A stretch of DNA of 64,000 nucleotides, from the NCBI RefSeq assembly GCF_000152725.1, contig NZ_CH724131.1, positions 2,735,412-2,799,411 on the forward strand. Direction: 5' to 3'. The notes beneath the pieces were generated by a model, which saw nothing but the letters and a program-made list of their open reading frames with translations, searched no databases and had not been told where the DNA came from. The DNA comes from Pseudooceanicola batsensis HTCC2597. Lineage in GTDB: Bacteria; Pseudomonadota; Alphaproteobacteria; Rhodobacterales; Rhodobacteraceae. The position numbers and the translations under genes are program-made. Shown here one piece after another: positions 19,001 through 26,776 of the stretch (the stretch's first letter is position 1; every line of letters starts with the position of its first letter).

Positions 19001-20904
19001 GCGCCGTCCAAATCGCCCTGGAACTGGAAGATCGGCTCGAATCCGGAGCCGTTGAAGGCCGTCCAGCTGGCCGAGCCGCTGGCGTCGATGTCGTTGGCAA
19101 GCACTACGCTCATCCCGGACAGCATGTTGCCGCCGAGACCCTGGAGGCCGTAGACATCGGTGATCTGGTAGGGGGTGCCGCTACTGCCGTCGCCGCCGAG
19201 CGCGCGCAGGAAATCGGACCCGCTGGAGATGCGGAAATCGGCGGCCGAGAAGGCGGCGATCGTGCCGACTTGGGACCAGAGCCCCTGCTGGAGCTCGAAC
19301 CTGTCCACATCGATCACGGCCGCGGCCGCCGGCGTTATCGTATTGAAGGCATTCAGCGTGAGCCGGCCGTTCGGCCCGTTCATCGCCCCGTTCAGGTCGA
19401 TGTTATTGTCGGCGAACATCGAAAGGCCGGTGGCTGCGCTCCAGTCGATGTCTGCGTTGATCGTGATGTTGCCCGCATCGCTGACACCATTGTTGGACGT
19501 GTCGAGCACGACATTCGACGAGGCTAGGTTCGCCTCGAGATCGTCCTCGCCCCCGGCGCCCGGATTGATCGTGATGTTCTCGGGATCGAGCAGCAGCGTG
19601 CCCCAGGCGCCGGCCGCGGCGCGCGTATCGGCACGGCCGGAGTAGGCCAGCGTTTCCTTCGATGAGACCTCGATGAAGCCGCCGTCGCCCCAGGCGTCCC
19701 CGCCCCGCGCGCTGAGCGCGCCGCTGAAGGTCGTGCGCTGGTCCGACCAGACCACGATCAGGCCGCCGTCGCCGGTGTCTAGGGCATCGGCCGCGATATG
19801 CGTCTCGGCATCCGCCGTTACCGTCTCGGCATGTTGCAGATAGCCCTCGCCGCCGAAATCCCCGCCGATCCGGACCACGCCGCCCCCGCCATCGGCGCTG
19901 GCGACGATCCGCGCGCCCATCAGGGCGATCTTCTGCCCGGTCAGGTCGATCTTGGGCCGGTCGCCGGTGGTGCTCGCGCTCGACCCCTGCCGGGTGCGGG
20001 TGGTCGCGGTGCCCGAGACGGTGACCGTGCCGCCGGACCCGCCGCCGAGGATGATCGTGCCGTTGCGCACCGCGACAGAGCGTGCTTCGGCGAGCCCCGA
20101 GAGGTTGATCGCATGGCGGGCGGCATGGCGGGCCGTGGCGGCGCGCATCTCGATCAGCCCGCCCTCGGCGCTGGCGGTGCCGGTGTTCTCGATCAGCGCA
20201 TCCATGTCCGCGCCGCCGGTCGGGACGGCCACCTGCAGGAACTGGTCGCCCGACACGTCGAGCGTCACCCGTTCGCCCGAGGCGAAACCGACCCGGCCCA
20301 GCGGCACGGCCACGGTCCCGCTGTTGCGGACGCGGCCCCCGATCAGCGCGGCGTAACCGCCCCGGCCGATCATCACGCGACCCTCGTTGGTGACGGTGGC
20401 GGAATTGCCCCCGCCGGAATAATCGAACTGCCCGGCCTGGAAGTCGTCGGTATCGATGCCCAGGGTCGAGGCCACGAACCCGCCGGTGTTCACCGACCCG
20501 GTCGGGCCGATGAAGATGCCGTTGGGATTGACGATATGCACCTGGCCGTTTGCCGTCAGGCGCCCGTGGATCGCGCTGGTCGTGTCGCCGGTGACGCGGT
20601 TGAGAATGCGGGAACTGGCCGAGGGCTGGCGGAAATCGACATGCGCGCCCGCACCGATGGAAAAGCCCTGCCAGTTCACCACCGCGGAATCGCTGCCCTG
20701 AGTGACGGTCATGTGGGTCGCGCCGGGACGGGCGACGCTTACCTGGCCCGCGACGACGCTCTCTCCGGTCGGCAGCGGATCGGCCATGGCGGGAAGACAG
20801 ATGCAGGCCGCCACACCGCCGAGCAGGGCCGGTTTCAGGCGGCGTGGCCGGTCAGAACCGGAAAGTCCCCGAAATGCTGAATCGATTGTCGTCCGGAACC
20901 GCAT
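16006..20904 (-). CDS. Two-partner secretion exoprotein TpsA: filamentous haemagglutinin-type with GLUG and MBG repeats
   Basis: A 1632-aa secreted adhesin-like protein. A long signal region (about 41 residues, ending CLPAMA) leads into the TPS secretion domain (residues about 42-300) with the hallmark NPNGIFIGPTGSVNTGGF. Next come beta-helical sequence, GLUG-type repeats (GGLVGYNTGLIEDSVA, GGFVG; about 650-850), then five tandem 83-residue MBG/YDG domains (APLTITADD.SKTYG pattern). A Pro/Gly/Thr-rich spacer and a helical Ala-rich C-terminus (about 1465-1632) follow. The start overlaps the end of tpsB by 53 nt, so the pair is co-translated in the order transporter then cargo. The likely role is adhesion or biofilm formation; the partner or substrate is unknown. 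There is no cysteine-containing toxin tip or recognised CDI domain. Confidence 0.9.
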   Translation of the reverse strand: MRFRTTIDSAFRGLSGSDRPRRLKPALLGGVAACICLPAMADPLPTGESVVAGQVSVARPGATHMTVTQGSDSAVVNWQGFSIGAGAHVDFRQPSASSRILNRVTGDTTSAIHGRLTANGQVHIVNPNGIFIGPTGSVNTGGFVASTLGIDTDDFQAGQFDYSGGGNSATVTNEGRVMIGRGGYAALIGGRVRNSGTVAVPLGRVGFASGERVTLDVSGDQFLQVAVPTGGADMDALIENTGTASAEGGLIEMRAATARHAARHAINLSGLAEARSVAVRNGTIILGGGSGGTVTVSGTATTRTRQGSSASTTGDRPKIDLTGQKIALMGARIVASADGGGGVVRIGGDFGGEGYLQHAETVTADAETHIAADALDTGDGGLIVVWSDQRTTFSGALSARGGDAWGDGGFIEVSSKETLAYSGRADTRAAAGAWGTLLLDPENITINPGAGGEDDLEANLASSNVVLDTSNNGVSDAGNITINADIDWSAATGLSMFADNNIDLNGAMNGPNGRLTLNAFNTITPAAAAVIDVDRFELQQGLWSQVGTIAAFSAADFRISSGSDFLRALGGDGSSGTPYQITDVYGLQGLGGNMLSGMSVVLANDIDASGSASWTAFNGSGFEPIFQFQGDLDGAGFTISGLASSGYGDGLSNSGLFDTIGMGATVRDLTISNASMGGADSGILAARNDGTVRNVRVSGTIASAGYDTGGLVGYNTGLIEDSVAAVAVSANITNDSSNFIGGFVGVNDGTINRSNATGEVSVVNVATGNLIYAGGFVGREGSAFTVNDSHARGDVSVDAGAASGATVYAGGFAGAILGTINRSYSTGAVSTSGDATFNSGGFAGEDFGSNGGNFFDTNTSGFSSSPGATGLTTAQFQDTETFISNASGFGWDFASVWAPGDTGFYPVNYSTSPVVLATPDALSVQYGLTPSATATGTVAGGPGSYVFDGDNDTLDTSPIFASLSFSGQTVGAQSFTVDGSDLTSTQGVTYRVIDRVGSATVTAAPLTITPDNISKTYGTAVTPTAFSVTSGTLYFSDTVDDVSLSSAGAAATAEVSGSPYDITGCCATGTGLSNYSITYGTGALTVTPAPLTITADDSSKTYGQSFTPNGFSTSGLLFSDSVESVELTSAGSAASATVSGSPYDIVASGASGSGLGNYDITYVSGALTVNRAPLTITADDASKTYGTALNPTGFTTTGLMFSDTVDTVDLSSAGSAATATVAGSPYSIDGSNASGSGLDNYNVTYVPGSLTVTPASLIITPDDVSKTYGQDFTPMAFSTTGLVNSDTVDSVTMTSAGSAATATVNGGPYSISSSSAVGSGLSNYTISYGSGSLTVNPAPLTITADDAVKFFGDTFTPTEFSVDGLQNADTVDDVMLTSSGSPASATVEGSPYPISAGGASGTGLDNYMISYVDGSLTVAEPAPDDTTPVPPPTVVDSGLPNPPDTVIVFGDGGDNTDGTAGAGTTGGTGTGGETEAARETLEAAQAIAQGFEADFSACDAQGGGGLGALACLSDALDDFASELDSISTDLPPGMENVGQIVQTARARIDGARSRAAQRLASAQTDAERRAITAEAVAEAQGALDTASNEIRKAISLIRAEDPELAAVQTATVNTVSSALDTAGIQLSRVVEL
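16650..17905 (-). repeat. Five tandem MBG-domain repeats, 249-bp period, inside tpsA
   Basis: A GTGAT landmark recurs at 16877, 17126, 17375, 17624 and 17879, giving spacings of 249, 249, 249 and 255 bp. Each unit encodes about 83 residues beginning near APLTIT and ending near GALTV. The unit read first in the protein (highest coordinates) is two residues longer and has a CC pair (DITGCCATG) absent from the others. Such arrays can expand or contract by recombination. Confidence 0.85.
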
Positions 20905-22588
20905 CGTTGCGTTCTCCTCTTCCGAATTCGATCCTGAGACTGCTGGACCGGAAGCTGGAATTCGTGGCCGTGAAAATATCTATACCGATACCATAAGCGA
21001 TTGCCCTCGTCTTGGCCTGTTCAAGCGCGGTCGGCTGAGCGAGGTGCGCCATGCCGCCGGCCAGGAAGACGTATGGGTGCAGGCGCAAGGGCACCTGGCC
21101 GACCTGCGACTCGAACCGGGTCGAGACCTCGGCGCGCAGCAGCCAGCCGCTGTCGCCCTTGAGCGCGCCGCTGTCGAAGGTCGACAGCTCCGAGGCGCCG
21201 ACGAGGCTGAACTGTTCCGAACTGGGCAGCGGGCTTCCGAACGAGGACTGGAATCGGCCGAAGAGCGAGAGCGAGATGGACTCGGTCAGCGACCGGGAAT
21301 GGGACACCGTCGCCGCGAGTTTGGTGAAGGTCGCATCCGTGCCCGCGCGCGACAGGGGTGTTCCGCCCGCGGCGCTGGCCGCCGTCCGGGCGCCCAGCCC
21401 GTCCAGCCCCTGCGAGAGCGTCAGCGAAGCCGAGGTGAAGGCGTTGTCGTTGTGCAGGTACGTCAGGTTCCCGGTGGCCCGCAGCACGGCGAGCCGGTCG
21501 TAATAGATATCCGCCCCGCCGACGAGGGTCTGCCGGTCCTGCTGCAGATCGAGGGCGAGCTGCCCCGAAAGATTGAACTGCCGGCCCCGGATGAAGGGAT
21601 GGATCACGCGCAGGGACTGCCGGTCGAAATCCGACCGGGCCGGTGCGACCGGGTTGTCGGGCGTGGTGTCGCTGAAGGTGAACTCGAGGTTCACGCTGGT
21701 GCCGGACAAGTTGACGGGCACGACGCCGCCGAAGGCGATGATCCGGCTGCGCGGATCGCCCGAAAAGAGGGCCTGCGGTGCCCCCGAGATCCGCGCATAG
21801 AGCGTCTCGCCCAGACCGAAGGCGCTGTTCGCGTCGACCCCGGCGTCCAGGGCGACGCTGCCCAGTTCCGATCCCACCGAATTGCTGAACCCGACAAAGC
21901 CGGTGACCCGCTGGTATTGCGGATCGAGCCCGATGATCGCGGCGCCCCTGTCGCTGCCCGGCGCGATGGCCGAGCGCAGGGCGGTGCCGGGCACGTCGCC
22001 CGCAAGAAGGAGCCGCCGCTCGAGTTCGCCCTGCCGCAACCCGCGCCGCTGCACGAGACCCGAGGTCAGGGCGTCGATCCGCGGACGGATCTCCTGCGGC
22101 ACCTGCGAGGTGTCGATCTCTTCGATGTACCCGTCGACCACCACCACCTGCAGCCGCCCGCCGTCCTGCAACTGCTGCTGCGGCAGGACCACGCGGGCCA
22201 GGATGAACCCGGCCTCGGCATAGGCGGCCTCGAGATCGGCCGTCGCCTCGAACAGTTCCGACACCGGAATGCGGCCACGGGTCAGCCGGTCGACATAGGC
22301 CTGGTTCGCCGCGGCCATCTGCGGAAGCGGATCGCGCAGCGCGACACCCGAAAGCGTGATGCCGATCGCCTCGGATCCGGCCGGCGCGGCCGTGCCGACC
22401 TGTCCGGTGAAGACCACCGCGCCGTCCAGCCGCTGAAGCGGCGGCGCAAAGCTTTCGGGGGTGATGTCCGAGGCCGTCTGCGCGAGGGCCCCGTTGGTCA
22501 GAGCCAGCGTACCGGTCACGCAAAGCGCCGTCAGGCACTTTCTGTATTGCAGGAGATGTGCCCCAAGGCATCGGAAAGCAGGTGCCAC
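20852..22588 (-). CDS. Two-partner secretion transporter TpsB (ShlB/FhaC/HecB family)
   Basis: An outer-membrane Omp85-superfamily pore that exports the TpsA partner. After a signal sequence (ALCVTGTLALTNGALAQ) there is a POTRA region (about residues 60-220; ARVVLPQQQLQDGGRLQVVV, VDGYIEEI). A 16-strand-type barrel follows, ending in aromatic FSISGTFRF. The terminal Phe is the usual outer-membrane insertion signal. I chose GTG 22588 because AAGGAA lies 6 nt upstream and the signal peptide then has a sensible length (578 aa). The frame is open back to TTG 22672 (606 aa), but that start has no ribosome site. It is the first gene of the tpsB-tpsA-caspase operon. Confidence 0.9.
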   Translation of the reverse strand: MAPAFRCLGAHLLQYRKCLTALCVTGTLALTNGALAQTASDITPESFAPPLQRLDGAVVFTGQVGTAAPAGSEAIGITLSGVALRDPLPQMAAANQAYVDRLTRGRIPVSELFEATADLEAAYAEAGFILARVVLPQQQLQDGGRLQVVVVDGYIEEIDTSQVPQEIRPRIDALTSGLVQRRGLRQGELERRLLLAGDVPGTALRSAIAPGSDRGAAIIGLDPQYQRVTGFVGFSNSVGSELGSVALDAGVDANSAFGLGETLYARISGAPQALFSGDPRSRIIAFGGVVPVNLSGTSVNLEFTFSDTTPDNPVAPARSDFDRQSLRVIHPFIRGRQFNLSGQLALDLQQDRQTLVGGADIYYDRLAVLRATGNLTYLHNDNAFTSASLTLSQGLDGLGARTAASAAGGTPLSRAGTDATFTKLAATVSHSRSLTESISLSLFGRFQSSFGSPLPSSEQFSLVGASELSTFDSGALKGDSGWLLRAEVSTRFESQVGQVPLRLHPYVFLAGGMAHLAQPTALEQAKTRAIAYGIGIDIFTATNSSFRSSSLRIEFGRGERNDAVPDDNRFSISGTFRF

Positions 22589-22743
22589 GCGCGGTTCCTT
22601 CGGGATTGCTGTCGACGGTTTCCTACCGTCAGTTGAATGGATTTTCCACGTTGCATCAATGCAGCGGGCCAAAAAACCTGACCTGACGTCAAAGTGTCTC
22701 CGGAATGCGACGCCGCCCCGTTTCGGGACGGCGGCCGGGCGGG

Positions 22744-24063
22744 TCAGGCCACCAGTACCTTGGCGATGCTCTCGAGCGACTTTGTCGCCGGCGCCGTGAC
22801 CGAGACGTTGACGAAACCGTTGTTCTGATCGACGTCCCCGAAGAAGTCGTCCTGCAGTGCCGCCTGATAGCGTCTGACCGCGTCGAGGGCCTGTTTCTTC
22901 AACAGCTCCCGGTCGCGTCCGTCCGGCGTCACCGTGATCTGGTCGAGAACCTTCTCGAGCTGGGTATCGAAATCGGCGAGTCGATCGGTCAGGCCGTTGA
23001 TCTCGCCGGAGATCGCGGCCAACTCCGGGGTCTCGGCGATCTGCGCCCGGATGGCGTCCTGAAGCTTGCCGATTTCGGAGAACATGCTCGAGCGCGTGCT
23101 TTGCCAGAGGATGCGCGACTTCTGGAAGGGCACGACATCCTTCGGGACCTCCTGCTCGGTGCCCGACCCTTCGGCCGCGGCCTTCTGCAGGGCCGGCGTC
23201 AGCTTGCCGGCGATGGTCACCGCCGTCTTGTAGTCGTGCTGTTCGGCCTTCTCGACGGCCATCATGTAGGCGCCCTCGAGCTGCGTCCGGTTGGCCGGAT
23301 TGGTCGCTATGGCCTTCATGTAGAGCGCGGCGAGATTATCGGCGATGGCGGTCCATTTCGCGGCATCGGGGTCGTCGGACGGGGCGGCTGCGGGTTGCTC
23401 CTGCTGCGCTTGGCCGGATGCGCCGGCATCGACCACCTGTTTCAGCTTGGCGGCCACGGCCAGCGCGCCCTTGTAGTCGCCCTTGGCCGCGGCGGCCTGC
23501 GCACCGCTCCAGGCCTTGGCGACGGCCGGGCCCTTGGCCTGGTCCGCGGCGGCGAATCTCTGGATCACAGGCGACAGCGCACCCTCGATCTGGGTCCAGC
23601 GGCCGGCCAGGGGGTCGTCGGCATCGCCTACTGCGTCGTTGCCGGCCTGCTGTTCCTCGGCCGGGGTGCCCGCGTCGGGCGCCTGGGCCTCGGGGCCGTC
23701 ATCTTCGGCGTCCTCTTCGGCCTCGACCGTGCCGCCGTTGGCGTCCAGCACGATGACCTTGAACTTCTGGTTCATGTTCGTGAAGAACTTCTTCATGCTC
23801 TTGGCGATGCCGGGCGGCACGTCTGCTTCGCAGGTCAGCACCATTTCCTTGCCGTTGATCTCGCAGGTGCCGCAGGTCACCTTGGGCGTCTCGCCGGCCT
23901 TCTTGGCGTTTCGCATCAGCGTGGCCGGCGGCTTCTTGAGGTCGAGCATCATGACCGTGTTCTCGGGTTTCTTGCCCAGCGACAGGCCGAAGTTCACCGG
24001 CCGCTGCCGCGCCTTCATGAAGAGGCCCTTGAGTTCGTCGATCTGGTCGTCCTGCATGAGCAT
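22744..24063 (-). CDS. Hypothetical protein with two internal helical repeats
   Basis: A 439-aa soluble protein with no signal peptide. Residues 1-110 form one unit with four cysteines (CGTCEI and TCEAD among them). Residues 115-148 are acidic and disordered. Two related segments follow, 149-213 and 230-294, each starting DDP and containing W..I, a long helix, and a DYK.A...A.KL ending, so the gene carries an internal duplication. A helical C-terminus (310-439) completes it. GGAGGAGG upstream of ATG 24063 is a strong ribosome site. It lies 34 nt after the OmpA-type gene and is probably in its operon. Function is unknown; proximity to the T6SS suggests, but does not prove, a link. Confidence 0.75.
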   Translation of the reverse strand: MLMQDDQIDELKGLFMKARQRPVNFGLSLGKKPENTVMMLDLKKPPATLMRNAKKAGETPKVTCGTCEINGKEMVLTCEADVPPGIAKSMKKFFTNMNQKFKVIVLDANGGTVEAEEDAEDDGPEAQAPDAGTPAEEQQAGNDAVGDADDPLAGRWTQIEGALSPVIQRFAAADQAKGPAVAKAWSGAQAAAAKGDYKGALAVAAKLKQVVDAGASGQAQQEQPAAAPSDDPDAAKWTAIADNLAALYMKAIATNPANRTQLEGAYMMAVEKAEQHDYKTAVTIAGKLTPALQKAAAEGSGTEQEVPKDVVPFQKSRILWQSTRSSMFSEIGKLQDAIRAQIAETPELAAISGEINGLTDRLADFDTQLEKVLDQITVTPDGRDRELLKKQALDAVRRYQAALQDDFFGDVDQNNGFVNVSVTAPATKSLESIAKVLVA

Positions 24064-24097
24064 CTGGATTCCTCCTCCGATAACGTGCCGTCGGCGG

Positions 24098-25150
24098 TCA
24101 CTCCGCCACGGAAAATTCGATGCGCCGGTTCCTGCTGCGCCCGGCGTCGGTGCCGTTGTCGGCCACGGGCCGCGCCTCGCCGTAGCCGACGGCGATCATG
24201 CGCCCCTGTCCCAGCCCCTTGGCGGCCAGGTAGTCCACCACCGAACTAGCCCGGCGTTCGGACAGCGACTGGTTCGACGCGGCACTGCCGATGCTGTCGG
24301 TATGACCGGCGACCGCGATGCGCAGGCCGGGACAGCGCGAGATGATGTCGTAGATCGAGTCCAGCAACGGCGCGCTCGCATCGTCGAGCCGCGAGGACCC
24401 CGGCCGGAAATAGATGTTTCCCGTGCGCGATAGGATCTCGAACCGGCCGACGCAGGCCTCGAGGTCGAAGTTTCCGGTCGGCTCCAGCGCGGCCGAGGCC
24501 GGCTTCGCTTCGGCCGCGACGGTCTGGACGGCCGCGGGGGCGCCCTCGCCGCGACGGAAGATGAGGTCGAAGCTCACCGTGGTCGAGGGAACGATGGTCA
24601 CGCTGGCCGCGTCCTCCAGCTTTTCCAGCCCCCCCATCAGGTTGAAATCCGCGACCTGGAGAGGGATCGGCTCGGCGGTCGAGACGGCGACGAGGTCGGC
24701 GCCGATCAGCGTCAGGGAAATCTGCGCGGTGAGATCGCGGCTGACGCCGTGCATCGACAGGCTGAACGGCAGGTCCACCGTCTTGCGGCGCACCGTTTCC
24801 AGATCGGCCACCATGCCGGGGTCGATGCGGGTGCTCACCTTCGCCTCGGGGAACTGGAACGTCTCGAAGAAGAGGAACCGCATCCGCACGTTGCGCAGGT
24901 CGACCTTTGTGTCGACGCTGTCCAGCAGGATCGTGAGCACGGCGGTGCCGTCCGGCGCGATCTCTCCGGTCATGGTCGCGAAAGAGGAGGTTTCGATGGT
25001 GGAGCCGTTCTTGATCGACTGGAACTGGAGCGACGATGCCTCGGCCTCGAGTCGCCAGCCGCCGCTGAACGGGTCGCTCTGTGCCACGGCCAGCGGGGCC
25101 CAGAGCGTTGCAAACAGGACAAAAGCCGCGGAACGCCACAGTTTGACCAT
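24098..25150 (-). CDS. Exported YceI-like/OmpA-like fusion protein
   Basis: A 350-aa protein with a signal peptide (APLAVAQ, residues about 1-23) and a YceI-type lipocalin-like domain (about 30-205; FQSIKNGSTIETSSFATMTG, then FPEAKVST). A linker and a C-terminal OmpA domain (about 235-350) follow, with peptidoglycan contacts visible in VAGHTDSIGSAASNQSLSERR and RNRRIEF. OmpA domains bind diaminopimelate-type peptidoglycan, so the protein probably tethers the YceI-like domain to the wall. It diverges from the caspase-like gene at 25295 and precedes the unknown gene at 22744 in the same orientation. Confidence 0.82.
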   Translation of the reverse strand: MVKLWRSAAFVLFATLWAPLAVAQSDPFSGGWRLEAEASSLQFQSIKNGSTIETSSFATMTGEIAPDGTAVLTILLDSVDTKVDLRNVRMRFLFFETFQFPEAKVSTRIDPGMVADLETVRRKTVDLPFSLSMHGVSRDLTAQISLTLIGADLVAVSTAEPIPLQVADFNLMGGLEKLEDAASVTIVPSTTVSFDLIFRRGEGAPAAVQTVAAEAKPASAALEPTGNFDLEACVGRFEILSRTGNIYFRPGSSRLDDASAPLLDSIYDIISRCPGLRIAVAGHTDSIGSAASNQSLSERRASSVVDYLAAKGLGQGRMIAVGYGEARPVADNGTDAGRSRNRRIEFSVAE

Positions 25151-25294
25151 AAGCTACTCCCACAAGTATCAACTGAGACTATCCGGCGTGGCGGGCCCGA
25201 ATTCAACTATATTGTCGTCACGCCTCATCGGTTCGTGCATGGCGCGGCCGCAAGGAATGGGTAGAATGGAGGCGGGAAACGAAAGGGGCAGCTC

Positions 25295-26776
25295 ATGCGG
25301 ACCGTCTTCGCGATCATAATGTTGCTGGCGACTTTGCCGGCCGCCGCCGAAGAGCGGATCGCGCTCGTCATCGGCAATGCGCAGTATGCGCAGGTCGCAT
25401 CGCTCGACAACGCGTCCAACGATGCCGGCCTGATCGCCGGTCGACTGCGCGCCCTCGATTTCGACGTCACCCTGCTGACCGACGCCACCGAGGTCGACAT
25501 GAAGCGCGCGGTCGCCCAGTTCGGCCGCGACCTGCGGGCCGGAGGCGAGGATGCGGTAGGGCTTTTCTACTACGCTGGCCACGGGGTGCAGTCCTTCGGG
25601 GCCAACTACCTCGTGCCCGTGGACGCCAGCCTGACCGTGGCCGCCGATCTCGACCTCGTCGGGGTCGAGGCCTCAACGGTGCTGCGCCAGATGGCCTCGG
25701 CCCGGAACCGCACCAATATCGTCATTCTCGACGCCTGCCGGAACAACCCCTTCGACGACATTCCGGACATGGACGACAACGGTCTGGCAGAGATGAAGGC
25801 GCCGACGGGCACCTTCCTATCCTATGCGACGGCACCCGGCGCGGTGGCCCTCGACGGCGTCTCGGACAACAGCCCCTTCACCCGCGCGCTGGCCGAGACC
25901 ATTCTCGAGCAGGACAAGCCCATCGAGCAGGTCTTCAAGGACGTCCGCGTCAAGGTCATCGCCGAGACCGGCGGAGCGCAGACACCCTGGGACACGTCTT
26001 CGCTGACGCGCGATTTCGTCTTCCTCGCCGGCGAGCGGCTGACGCCCGAGGAAGCGGCCGAGGAACGGCTCTGGGTCTCGGTGCAGCAGACCCGGGACCC
26101 GATCCAGTACATGCTCTTCCTGCGGTCCTATCCGGACGGCCGGTACCACGAACAGGCGCGGCTGGCCCTGAATGCCGCCCTGGCCGACGAGCTCGACGCC
26201 GGACAGGAGGCGCCGGAACCGACCTCTCAGGCCGCACCCGCGCCGCAACCCGATGTCGCCACCCCCGCCGGGTCCGAGGCCGAGATGATGGAGATCGCGC
26301 GCGCCTCGGGCGCGATCGCGGATTACCAGGCCTATCTCGACGCCTATCCCGAGGGGGTCTTCGCCGAACTGGTGAAGATCGAGATCGCCGCCATCCGCGA
26401 GAGGCAGGCGAAGGACCCCGAGCGCCCGGCCGAACCGCGCCAGCAGGCGGCCGCTCCCGCTCCGGCGCCGGTGCCGGTCGATTACGACGTCTTCTTCGAC
26501 CGCCCGCTCGAACACGGGGCCGCCGAGATCGTCGGCAAGACCATCATGGAGGTCGCAACCTCGAGTCCGGTCTTTCCCCCGATCGAGGGCCTTCCGGAAG
26601 AGCTGTGGAAAGAGCAGTCCTGCAGCAACTGTCATCAGTGGACGCGCGCCGATCTGTGCGAACAGGCCAAATTCTACAACCGCGAGGTCGCGGCGCGCTC
26701 GCTTCAGAAAGAGCATCCCTTCGGCGGTTCGTTCAAGCGCAACCTCAAGATCTGGGCGGATGGCGGCTGTCGCTGA
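25295..26776 (+). CDS. Caspase-like (peptidase C14) exported protein with C-terminal CxxCH motif
   Basis: A 493-aa protein. The signal peptide (residues 1-18, TLPAAA) is followed by a caspase fold with His96 (YYAGHGVQ) and Cys148 (LDACRNNP). After an Ala/Pro-rich linker (about 300-400) comes a small cysteine domain: Cys443, Cys446 and His447 make CSNCH, a c-type heme or metal motif form, and further cysteines lie at 455 and near the C-terminus (GGCR). AAAGGGG precedes ATG 25295 at good spacing. It ends exactly where the convergent TonB-like gene ends (no gap). It is similar to the caspase-like gene at 15996 in its first 260 residues, so the window holds two paralogues. Confidence 0.85.
   Translation: MRTVFAIIMLLATLPAAAEERIALVIGNAQYAQVASLDNASNDAGLIAGRLRALDFDVTLLTDATEVDMKRAVAQFGRDLRAGGEDAVGLFYYAGHGVQSFGANYLVPVDASLTVAADLDLVGVEASTVLRQMASARNRTNIVILDACRNNPFDDIPDMDDNGLAEMKAPTGTFLSYATAPGAVALDGVSDNSPFTRALAETILEQDKPIEQVFKDVRVKVIAETGGAQTPWDTSSLTRDFVFLAGERLTPEEAAEERLWVSVQQTRDPIQYMLFLRSYPDGRYHEQARLALNAALADELDAGQEAPEPTSQAAPAPQPDVATPAGSEAEMMEIARASGAIADYQAYLDAYPEGVFAELVKIEIAAIRERQAKDPERPAEPRQQAAAPAPAPVPVDYDVFFDRPLEHGAAEIVGKTIMEVATSSPVFPPIEGLPEELWKEQSCSNCHQWTRADLCEQAKFYNREVAARSLQKEHPFGGSFKRNLKIWADGGCR

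Noticed and set aside
22589..22672. Longer TpsB N-terminus from TTG 22672
   Set aside because: No ribosome site upstream, and the added 28 residues precede an otherwise normal signal peptide; GTG 22588 has a good site.
22712..22735. GC-rich hairpin after the gene at 22744 as a terminator
   Set aside because: The stem has a bulge and no T tract on the transcribed strand, so it is too weak to call.
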